Assembly: GCA_021800535.1 (NCBI GenBank)
Contig: JAJYYV010000021.1
Span: 1 to 32,975, forward strand
Source: a bacterium
GTDB lineage: Bacteria > Ratteibacteria > UBA8468 > B48-G9 > DTJG01
Direction: 5' to 3'
DNA: 32,975 bases
The notes under the pieces are model-generated. The model ran no database searches and had not been told where the DNA came from. It was given only the letters and a program-made list of their open reading frames with translations. Both the position numbers and the translations under genes were made by a program. Within the stretch, counting starts at the first letter, position 1. Every line of letters begins with the position of its first letter. Positions 24,499-31,029 of the stretch are shown piece by piece.

Positions 24499-25362
24499 AT
24501 GGTTAATCTGAAGAAAATTTTGACATTAGCGTCAGAAAAAAATTTTGCAGTAGGTGCTTTCAATGTATATAATGCTGAAAGTGTTCAGGCGGTTATAGAA
24601 TCAGCCGAAGAGGAAAAAAGTCCTGTAATTATGATTACTGGCCCCTTGGAAATACCCTTACTTGGACTCAAAGGTTTTGTGGATGTGTGTAAAGTGATGA
24701 CAAAAAAAATAAAAGTGCCGGTGTGTCTTCATCTTGACCATTCTACTGACCCTGATTTTGTGATTAAGGCAATAGAAACGGGTTTTCCTTCAGTTATGAT
24801 AGATGCATCAGGTCAGTCTTTTGATAGAAATGTGAAAACCACCAAAAAAATTGTTGATTTTGCTCATCGCAGGGGTGTTACGGTAGAAGGTGAGATTGGT
24901 AGAATAGGTAAGGTTATGTTGAGTAAAGAAACGGATGAAAATAATTCACAATCTACAGACCCGCAGCAGGCATTAGAATTTGTAAAAAAGACAGGTGTGG
25001 ATGCCCTTGCCATAAACATTGGTAATGCCCATGGAATTTATCAGAAAGCTCCCAAACTGGATTTTGTACGATTACATGAAATTGCTGAACTGGTTAAAAT
25101 TCCGGTTGTTCTGCATGGTGGTTCCAGCACCCCTGTACCGGATTTAAAAAAACTGATTTTGTTTGGAATAAGCAAAGTAAATATTGCTACTGAACTTCAT
25201 GTAGCATTCAGCAAAGTTGTTAAAGAAGACCTTGAAAAAGGAAACGGATTTACATGGACATCCGTCTCACTTATAAAGGTAAAAAGGGCACAGAAAAAAA
25301 TAATCAGAAGATGGATGAATATTCTTGGCTCTTCAGGCAAAGCAGATTTATGGGTAAAATGA
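24499..25362 (+). CDS. Class II fructose-bisphosphate / ketose-bisphosphate aldolase
   Basis: 287 residues. Zinc-dependent aldolase. The N-terminus 'FAVGAFNVYNAESVQAVIE' is characteristic. 'CLHLDHS' gives the catalytic Asp80 and zinc ligand His81; 'VEGEIGRIG' holds Glu132; 'GNAHGIY' (His178) and 'LHGGSS' (His206) complete the zinc and phosphate site. Substrate choice between fructose- and tagatose-type bisphosphates cannot be read from the sequence. The context (isomerase before, sugar kinase further on) suggests a sugar catabolism role more than core glycolysis. The ATG has no clear ribosome binding site. Confidence 0.92.
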   Translation: MVNLKKILTLASEKNFAVGAFNVYNAESVQAVIESAEEEKSPVIMITGPLEIPLLGLKGFVDVCKVMTKKIKVPVCLHLDHSTDPDFVIKAIETGFPSVMIDASGQSFDRNVKTTKKIVDFAHRRGVTVEGEIGRIGKVMLSKETDENNSQSTDPQQALEFVKKTGVDALAINIGNAHGIYQKAPKLDFVRLHEIAELVKIPVVLHGGSSTPVPDLKKLILFGISKVNIATELHVAFSKVVKEDLEKGNGFTWTSVSLIKVKRAQKKIIRRWMNILGSSGKADLWVK

Positions 25363-25451
25363 ATTACCGGTATCTCCAAATACCTTATAATTTTCTGGTA
25401 TAATATTAAGAAGAATAACATTAAAAACACTAAAATACAACAGAACTAAAA

Positions 25452-26699
25452 ATGGTAAATAAAAAAGATATAAAAATTTTACAGGAATTAGTTAATCATG
25501 TTAGAGAAATTGTTGATTTACCAATTCAGGAAGAAAAACGAAATTTATGGCGTAAGTTGAACGGATTGAAGCCGGAAAGACCAATGGTTATGATAGACCA
25601 GGTATGTTGGAATGAAATGAACGTTAATGACGAATTAACTTTGCAATGCACTGAACCCGAATGCCGCGGATACGAAGAATATCTTCGGCGTATACTTTAC
25701 CAATGGAAATATTTTCCTGTAGATATGGTTGTTGAACCTTTTATTACTGTGAAGAAGGCAATCAACAACACTGGGTTTGGCATCGGAGTTCTTCAAAACA
25801 TTGCAGTGAGTGACCCAACAAGTAGTATTGTTGGACATAAATTCATTAATCAGTTTGAAACTGATGATGATTTAAATAAGATTAAAATCCCTCGTATCAG
25901 TCATGATCAAAAAGAAACTGACAGGAGAATAACAGTAGCCCATGAAATTTTTGATGGATTTTTTGAAATTAAATCTGGTGGTATGGACACATACGTTTCA
26001 TTATGGGACCCAATTAGTATGTGGATGGGTGTAGAAAATGCACTTTATGCATTAGTTGACAAACCTGATTTTATGCATAAATTGGTTGGAAAGGTATCTG
26101 ACGGTTATATGAGTATGTTTACCCAGTTAGAGGAACAGGGTTTGCTTTGTGAACCACAAAGCCTGATTCATTGCACGGGCGCATACACTGATGAATTATC
26201 AGCGTCAGGCTACAATCCGGATAAATCCCGTACAAAAGATATATGGGCAATGGGTTTAGCACAGATGTTTTCAACAGTTTCCCCGCAGATGTTTAAAGAA
26301 TTTGAGGTTGATTATGTCAGCCCTATCTGTGCACGTTTCGGACTTGTATATTATGGATGTTGTGACCCATTGGATGGGAAAATGAATGAAGTTCGGCTTA
26401 TTCCTAATGTCAGGAAGGTTTCCATGAGTCCATGGGTCAGCAAAAAACGTGGTGCTATGGAAATCGGGAATGATTTTGTTTATTCATGCAAACCAAATCC
26501 TGCTTTATTGGCAGTAACTACTTTTAATGTTAACCGTGTGAGGGAAGACCTGGAGGAAACACGGGATATATGTGCAAAGTATGGATGTCCGCTTGAGATT
26601 ATTTTGAAAGATATCAGCACAGTGCTCTATCAGCCTGAAAGACTTTTTAAATGGGCAGAAATATCCATGCAGGTTGTTTTGACAGACCCGCATGTTTAA
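25452..26699 (+). CDS. Uroporphyrinogen decarboxylase (URO-D) superfamily protein
   Basis: 415 residues. The URO-D/MtaA TIM-barrel pattern is seen in 'ERPMVMIDQVCWNEM', 'WDPISMWMGVENALYALVDKPDFMHKLV', 'YVSPICARFGLVYYGCCDPLDG' and 'RKVSMSPWV', each a separate block. True HemE proteins are about 340-350 residues and start with a conserved 'R.PVWxMRQAGR' block that is absent here. No haem genes are adjacent. It belongs to the large family of divergent URO-D proteins common near sugar genes in PVC-type genomes; some relatives act as corrinoid or methyl-group transferases. Base composition is visibly less AT-rich than its neighbours, which may indicate a separate origin. An 89-bp gap precedes it. 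Confidence 0.8.
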   Translation: MVNKKDIKILQELVNHVREIVDLPIQEEKRNLWRKLNGLKPERPMVMIDQVCWNEMNVNDELTLQCTEPECRGYEEYLRRILYQWKYFPVDMVVEPFITVKKAINNTGFGIGVLQNIAVSDPTSSIVGHKFINQFETDDDLNKIKIPRISHDQKETDRRITVAHEIFDGFFEIKSGGMDTYVSLWDPISMWMGVENALYALVDKPDFMHKLVGKVSDGYMSMFTQLEEQGLLCEPQSLIHCTGAYTDELSASGYNPDKSRTKDIWAMGLAQMFSTVSPQMFKEFEVDYVSPICARFGLVYYGCCDPLDGKMNEVRLIPNVRKVSMSPWVSKKRGAMEIGNDFVYSCKPNPALLAVTTFNVNRVREDLEETRDICAKYGCPLEIILKDISTVLYQPERLFKWAEISMQVVLTDPHV

Positions 26700-26850
26700 C
26701 GGATAGTAAATACAAAAGGTCCTTGTTTTCAATCTAATCCAAGTTCCGCAAAATTAAGAACAAAATGGTGAAAACACAGGGGTTCCCGTTTTTTTTATTC
26801 ACTACATTGGGGTAGTCGGCACCCAAAATTTTTTCGGTTTCATAATCTGT

Positions 26851-26917
26851 TTAAAAATATCAGAATCTACAATTTATCGACAAATAGAAAAAGGTCTTTT
26901 AGTGAAAGGAAGCATTT
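26851..26917 (+). pseudogene. Internally deleted duplicate of the HTH/PIN toxin-antitoxin locus
   Basis: Bases 26851-26895 match 27054-27098 in the HTH antitoxin-like gene with a few substitutions ('KISESTIYRQIEKG'). Bases 26896-26917 then match 27341-27362 near the start of the PIN gene ('LLVKGSI'). The 242 bp between these two parts in the intact locus (27099-27340) are missing. The join leaves the frame open but there is no start codon or promoter. Confidence 0.75.
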
Positions 26918-26951
26918 CCTTAATCAAAAATTATTGGTATAATGTATAATA

Positions 26952-26990
26952 TTTACAAATAAAGTAAATTAAAGTATAATAAAGTATAAT
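26952..26990 (+). promoter_or_regulatory. Promoter of the HTH/PIN operon with 10-bp direct repeats
   Basis: TTTACA (26952-26957), 17 bp, TATAAT (26975-26980). The sequence AAAGTATAAT occurs twice in tandem (26971-26980, 26981-26990), preceded by a related AAAGTAAATT (26961-26970). Three repeats spaced by one helical turn and covering the -10 box are a plausible autoregulatory operator for the HTH protein. Confidence 0.55.
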
Positions 26991-27011
26991 AATTATATGA
27001 GGTGATAAATT

Positions 27012-27302
27012 ATGATAGAAACAGTTCTGACTACAGAAGAGGTGGCAAAACTTTTAAAAATATCAGAAGCCACAATTTATCGACAAGTAGAAAAAGGTTT
27101 TTTGCCTGGATTTAAAATTGGTAGACAATGGCGTTTTCGTAGAGAAGATATAGAGATTTTTATGAAAGAACGTTCTTCATGGAAGCAAAGATTTCAATTT
27201 TTGCTTGATGAATTTCAAAAAAAAGGAGTAGAAAATAATATTACTGAGAAATTAATTAATCAGGAAATTTCTAAAGTTAGAGCATTTAAAAAGGGGAAAT
27301 AA
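27012..27302 (+). CDS. Excisionase/MerR-type HTH protein, probable antitoxin of the PIN pair
   Basis: 96 residues. The N-terminal 50 residues are a helix-turn-helix of the excisionase family: 'LTTEEVAKLLKISEATIYRQ', then 'GFLPGFKIGRQWRFRREDI'. The C-terminal half is a charged helical tail, a typical toxin-binding region. GAGGTGAT precedes the ATG. Its TAA overlaps the PIN gene ATG by 1 bp (TAATG), so the two are translationally coupled. An alternative role as a phage excisionase is unlikely because no integrase is nearby. Confidence 0.85.
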   Translation: MIETVLTTEEVAKLLKISEATIYRQVEKGFLPGFKIGRQWRFRREDIEIFMKERSSWKQRFQFLLDEFQKKGVENNITEKLINQEISKVRAFKKGK

Positions 27303-27718
27303 TGCGAGTAGTGCTTGATACTAATGTTTTTGTTTCTGGCCTTTTAGTGAAAGAAAGTATTCCATCTCGCATTTTGTATGCTTTTAAAGAAGAAAAATTT
27401 ATTTTAATAATTTCTTTAGAAATTATATCTGAAATCTTAGAAGTTTTAATTCGTCCAAGATTTAATTTAGAAAGAGAAAAAATTTTTGAAATTATGTCTG
27501 CTATTGAGATAAAATCAGAAAAAGTAATAATACCTTTTACAAAAAAAGGTATTATTATGCCTTATGCTCCAGATGATGAAAAATTTCTTTGGTGTGCAGA
27601 AATAGGTCAAGCAGATTTTATTGTTTCCGGGGATAAGCATCTTTTAAAAGTGAAAAAATATAAATCTATAAAAATTATAACACCTAAAGAGTTTATTAAA
27701 ATATTATTTCCCAATTAA
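27302..27718 (+). CDS. PIN-domain ribonuclease toxin
   Basis: 138 residues. PIN domain of the COG1569 type. Acidic metal-site residues are visible: Asp6 in 'VVLDTNVFVSGL', Glu44 in 'IISEILEVL', Asp91/Asp92 in 'YAPDDEKF' and Asp105/Asp111 in 'ADFIVSGDKHLL'. Such proteins are Mg-dependent RNases that act as toxins when free of the antitoxin. It is coupled to the HTH gene. The stop lies next to a scar of a GH2 gene on the other strand. Confidence 0.88.
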   Translation: MRVVLDTNVFVSGLLVKESIPSRILYAFKEEKFILIISLEIISEILEVLIRPRFNLEREKIFEIMSAIEIKSEKVIIPFTKKGIIMPYAPDDEKFLWCAEIGQADFIVSGDKHLLKVKKYKSIKIITPKEFIKILFPN

Positions 27719-27756
27719 TAAAAGTCAGGTAATTTAGAAAAACATTCTTTTATTTC
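27715..27756 (-). pseudogene. Remnant of a GH2 beta-mannosidase 3' end
   Basis: On the minus strand this reads E-I-K-E-C-F-S-K-L-P-D-F-Y and a stop, matching the C-terminus of the GH2 protein at 17428-19374 ('KIKECFSNLP'). At DNA level 27727-27756 and 17440-17469 agree at 27 of 30 positions. The similarity stops abruptly at 27756, so only the last codons of a former second copy are left. It overlaps the PIN gene stop. Confidence 0.55.
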
Positions 27757-27843
27757 CCGACTTGTCTAAATTAGTGCGACAGAGATAATTTTTATTGAAT
27801 AATTGAATAATAGTATAATATAATAAATATTAAGTTTGAAAAA

Positions 27844-28290
27844 ATGATAAACATTATCTCTAAATTAAAAAACTTGTGTGAAAAATATAAAATAGAAATT
27901 CTTTATCTTTTTGGGTCTCAAAGTGATAAAGGTGTTTCTTTTATAAAAGGAGCAAAGATTTATATTGAAGAGACTTCAGATCTTGATATAGGTATAATTT
28001 TTAAAACTTTACCAGTAGATAGGTATGAAATATATGGAGCCCTATATTTAGACTTATCAATATTATTTGAACCTTTTAATATAGACCTGGTATTTCTTCA
28101 GGAAACAGAGATATTATTTCAATATGAGGCAATAAAAGGTTATTTAATCTATTGTAATAATGAAAATTTTTGTGATAAATATGAGGAAATGGTAATGAAA
28201 AAAGCTTCAGACATATCTTATAAAAAAATATCATTTGAAAAAGATTTCATGGAGGCTATAAAAGATGGTTATATCACGATTGCAGATTGA
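27844..28290 (+). CDS. MNT-type nucleotidyltransferase (MntA-like antitoxin)
   Basis: 148 residues. Minimal nucleotidyltransferase fold: 'LYLFGSQSDKG' (Gly24-Ser25), then 'TSDLDIGIIF' (Asp46, Asp48) and the third Asp81 in 'FNIDLVFL'. The loop between GS and DxD is about ten residues longer than the usual GSx10DxD spacing. In known HEPN-MNT modules the MNT protein AMPylates the HEPN toxin on a Tyr, and the conserved triad here is compatible with that. It overlaps the HEPN gene by 26 bp. The ribosome binding site is weak. Confidence 0.85.
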   Translation: MINIISKLKNLCEKYKIEILYLFGSQSDKGVSFIKGAKIYIEETSDLDIGIIFKTLPVDRYEIYGALYLDLSILFEPFNIDLVFLQETEILFQYEAIKGYLIYCNNENFCDKYEEMVMKKASDISYKKISFEKDFMEAIKDGYITIAD

Positions 28291-28714
28291 TAAAATTGAG
28301 AAAAACATATCTCTTATTCAGGAATTCCTTTCCCATTTAAAAAACTTATCAGAAATTCCGGAAAAAGAATTTCTTTCCAGTACTACAAATTCAGATGCTG
28401 CAGCCGAAAGTTATTTAAGACGTTCCTTGGAAGTAATTTTTGATACGGGTAGATATATCCTGTCAAAGATTTATGGATTTAAAGATATTGAATACAAAAA
28501 AATTGCATTAGAGCTTGGCAAAAAAAAAATAGTAAGTATTAATTATTCCGAAACTCTTATTAAAATGGCTGGTTATAGAAATAGGATGGTTCATCTTTAT
28601 TATGAAGTCAGCCCAAAAGAAATTTATGATATTTTGAAATATCATCTTACGGATATTGAACAGTTTATTGAAGAAATTGCTAATTTTATAAAAAAATACC
28701 AACAAAATATATAA
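28265..28714 (+). CDS. HEPN-domain RNase toxin (HepT-like, DUF86)
   Basis: 149 residues, all-helical pattern. The catalytic motif R-x4-H-x-Y is complete: Arg105, His110 and Tyr112 in 'YRNRMVHLYYEV'. In characterised HepT proteins this motif cleaves RNA and its Tyr is the AMPylation target of the MNT partner. The start lies within the MNT gene, 26 bp before its stop, so expression is coupled. It converges with the FGGY kinase gene with only 3 bp between the stops. Confidence 0.88.
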   Translation: MVISRLQIDKIEKNISLIQEFLSHLKNLSEIPEKEFLSSTTNSDAAAESYLRRSLEVIFDTGRYILSKIYGFKDIEYKKIALELGKKKIVSINYSETLIKMAGYRNRMVHLYYEVSPKEIYDILKYHLTDIEQFIEEIANFIKKYQQNI

Positions 28715-28717
28715 GCT

Positions 28718-30187
28718 CTATGAGGTTAATAGATTATTGTAGATTTCATATAATTCTTTTAAATATTCTAAATTTTTATTTGGTAAAAAAATATTCCTTT
28801 CAATATTTTTTTCTATGAATTTTTCAATATCAATATGTTCCATTTTTTCTGCAATAACCAAACAAGCCCCTGTAGCTGCTTCTTCTTTTGTTTTAGAAAT
28901 TGAAACAGGTATATTAAAAAGAGAGGCGGATATTTTCCCTAATAATGGATTTTTTCTGAAACCATTTCCACTTCCTATTATTTCGTTTATCTCTGTTTTT
29001 TCCATCAATCCATAATAAAAATAAAGTTCAAAGATAATGCCGGCATAAAAAGAAAAAAGAAGATTTTCTATATTAAAATTATCTTCGGTTAAATTTAGTA
29101 AAAATCCTTTTAGGTCTGGTATCTGTCTGGAACCGGAAAAAAAAGTTCCTGCAATTATCTGATTATCACTTAGTGCTTTTTCAGAATATTTATGAATTTT
29201 CTCAAAAATATTTTTTATATTTTTTATTTCAAAAATTTTTTTTCCTGTATCCTTTAAAAAATGTTCAAGAATTTTTAGGGTTTTTCCTCCTGAAAGGCCT
29301 GCGCCTACTGAAATATATTTATCTTTTATAAAATATCTTGTATCAGTGAAAGGGAATTTTTTATAGGTTTCTATTCTTTTTGAAATTTGACTGCCTGTGC
29401 CTATATTAATGACAATTTTATTTTTTAAATATCCGGAACATCCTATTATTGATGCCTGGTTATCTCCAATACTTACCCCTACATTACAATTGCGATTTAT
29501 TCCTGTATTTTTTAAGATTTTTTTGTTTATTTTTCCTGATATTTCTCCTGTTTCAACTATTTGGGGGAAAATATATTCAGGAATATGTAATTTTTCTATA
29601 ACATCCCATAACCAATTTTTATGTAAGATATCAAAAAATCCACTTGAACCTGCATTAGTTATATCTGTTTTAATTTCTTCACCGGTTAAAAGAGAAGACA
29701 GGTAATCGCCAATAAAACACATCTTATAGCCACTTTTAAAAAAAGAAGGTAAGGTTTCTTTTAAGTAAAAAATAGTTGGGCCCATAAATCCTGGAGAAAT
29801 AATTGTTCCTGTATTTTTTAGTTTTTCCCCTGAGATTTCTTTTATATATTCAATATAATTTTTACCATTTTTATAAGGTAGCAAGGTTCTTTTATCTTCC
29901 CATGTAATAAGAGGAGTAATTGGATTTAAATTTTTATCAACTACTAAACATCCATGCATCTGTGTTGAAATTCCTATTCCTTTGATTTCTTTTTTCTCTT
30001 TTAAATTTTTCAGAAATTCAAAAGATATGTTTTTGATTTTATGGATATCTATTTCAGAAATTTCATTTTTTTTATAGACTGCTTTATGGGGGATAGAAAT
30101 TGATTTTAAAATTTTGTTTTCATCTGATTGATAGAGGACAAATGCTATTTTACTTGTGCCAATATCAATTCCTAAATATTTGCTCAT
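28718..30187 (-). CDS. FGGY-family carbohydrate kinase
   Basis: 489 residues, full length for the family. ATP-dependent sugar phosphorylation in the cytoplasm. 'YLGIDIGTSKIAFVLYQ' is the phosphate-1 motif. 'GIGISTQMHGCLVVD' and 'PLITWEDKR' are the sugar-site motifs. 'SIGDNQASIIG' holds the catalytic Asp and 'INIGTGSQIS' is the adenosine-side motif. 'GDNQAS' and 'MHG' with 'ITWED' recall sedoheptulokinase-like as well as xylulokinase-like members, so the sugar is not assigned. It could phosphorylate a pentose from the GH51 arabinofuranosidase, but this is inference. It sits alone among toxin-antitoxin genes on the opposite strand. Confidence 0.85.
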   Translation of the reverse strand: MSKYLGIDIGTSKIAFVLYQSDENKILKSISIPHKAVYKKNEISEIDIHKIKNISFEFLKNLKEKKEIKGIGISTQMHGCLVVDKNLNPITPLITWEDKRTLLPYKNGKNYIEYIKEISGEKLKNTGTIISPGFMGPTIFYLKETLPSFFKSGYKMCFIGDYLSSLLTGEEIKTDITNAGSSGFFDILHKNWLWDVIEKLHIPEYIFPQIVETGEISGKINKKILKNTGINRNCNVGVSIGDNQASIIGCSGYLKNKIVINIGTGSQISKRIETYKKFPFTDTRYFIKDKYISVGAGLSGGKTLKILEHFLKDTGKKIFEIKNIKNIFEKIHKYSEKALSDNQIIAGTFFSGSRQIPDLKGFLLNLTEDNFNIENLLFSFYAGIIFELYFYYGLMEKTEINEIIGSGNGFRKNPLLGKISASLFNIPVSISKTKEEAATGACLVIAEKMEHIDIEKFIEKNIERNIFLPNKNLEYLKELYEIYNNLLTS

Positions 30188-30190
30188 GTT

Positions 30191-30331
30191 TTAAGGAGAA
30201 ATCCAGACAGTTTTACCGTTTTTCCATACAGCTATCGGCCGGCCGGTTTTTCTATGGTTGATTATAACTTCCCGTACCGCTTCTTTTAAAGCTGCTTCTG
30301 CTTTATCCTGTAAAGACATTCGTTTTTTCAT
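30191..30331 (-). CDS. 46-residue companion of the zeta-like kinase, candidate antitoxin
   Basis: 46 residues, beginning at an ATG 3 bp after the zeta-like stop, with GAGGTGA as ribosome binding site. An amphipathic helix ('LQDKAEAALKEAVREVIINH') is followed by a short beta segment 'TGRPIAVWKNGKTVWISP'. The 'HRKTGRPIAVWxNGK' pattern resembles small proteins I have seen beside zeta-type kinases, but I cannot name the family. The tight coupling to the kinase suggests an antitoxin or cofactor. It ends 3 bp from the FGGY kinase start, so all three may be one transcript. The stretch is richer in G and C (a CCGGCCGGCCGG-like run) than its surroundings. Confidence 0.65.
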   Translation of the reverse strand: MKKRMSLQDKAEAALKEAVREVIINHRKTGRPIAVWKNGKTVWISP

Positions 30332-30334
30332 GTT

Positions 30335-30907
30335 TCACCTCACTGATTGTCTAATTATTTGAAATAATGTTTTATTTATTATTTCTATGTGAACATTTTT
30401 TTTCATGGCCACCAGTACGGGTTTTGTTTTGGAATTATCAAATAGTGTCCATGAATTGGACAATGGTGCATATAATTTTAAAAAATTATGAATGCCGCGT
30501 CTAAATCGACGCCGGACATCTTCAGATTTCACATCATGACCACCTTCCGCAACCCTGTCTTTAATACGTGCAATCGCCAATTCCGGGCTTGGTATCCATA
30601 AGAAAAAAATATGCAATGCATAACCTTTTGTTTTCAAATTTTTAAAAAATTTTACATAGGATTTACCCGCCAGGGTTGTTTCAAATGCAAAATCTACGTT
30701 GCGATTAGCAAACTCATAAATTTGTTGCAGTACAAGTTTACCAGCTTTAATGGCAGCACTTTGTGGTTCAAACGGAGACAATCCTTGCGCGATCATATCC
30801 GCATTTATAAAATTTGGACAATTTGCGTATACAGGTAAAAATTTTATTGCGAAGGTTGTTTTTCCCGAACCGTTTGGCCCTGCAATTATATAAACATTTT
30901 TTTCCAC
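30335..30907 (-). CDS. Zeta-toxin-like P-loop kinase
   Basis: 190 residues from a GTG start. The Walker A motif 'GPNGSGKTT' (10-18) is followed by 'INADMIAQGLSPF', 'FAFETTLAGKSY' and an Arg-rich lid 'DVKSEDVRRRFRRGIHNFL'. This is the layout of the zeta-toxin family, which phosphorylates UDP-N-acetylglucosamine in the best known members and thereby blocks cell wall synthesis. Substrate specificity of this chromosomal short form is not known. It lies upstream of the 46-residue gene with 3 bp between them. The 122 bp upstream to the GH51 stop are AT-rich with no gene. Confidence 0.85.
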   Translation of the reverse strand: MEKNVYIIAGPNGSGKTTFAIKFLPVYANCPNFINADMIAQGLSPFEPQSAAIKAGKLVLQQIYEFANRNVDFAFETTLAGKSYVKFFKNLKTKGYALHIFFLWIPSPELAIARIKDRVAEGGHDVKSEDVRRRFRRGIHNFLKLYAPLSNSWTLFDNSKTKPVLVAMKKNVHIEIINKTLFQIIRQSVR

Positions 30908-31029
30908 AAAATAATTTTACCATAAAACAAAGAAAATTGGATTTTTTCTATACATTTTTCAATCATATTTGCTCATTTTTTACTTTTTTCTTGTAAATAT
31001 AAATTACTATTTTGTTGTTATAAGAAAAC

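Larger units (their letters stand above)
26700..27011. other. 312-bp gene-free stretch with remnant and promoter
   Basis: It holds no intact gene. A weak terminator-like element occurs at 26807-26834: TTGGG and CCCAA arms with a 10-nt loop, then a run of T. The scar of a deleted toxin-antitoxin locus is at 26851-26917, and the promoter of the intact copy is at 26952-26980. Confidence 0.6.

Noticed and set aside
25367-25404. Possible terminator hairpin (GGTAT/ATACC) and a TATAAT before the URO-D gene.
   Set aside because: The stem is only 5 bp without a clean T-run, and no acceptable -35 box lies 16-18 bp before the TATAAT.
27791-27819. Promoter for the MNT/HEPN pair (TTTATT-17-TATAAT).
   Set aside because: The -10 box is perfect but the -35 matches only about half the consensus in very AT-rich DNA, so I did not list it as a feature.
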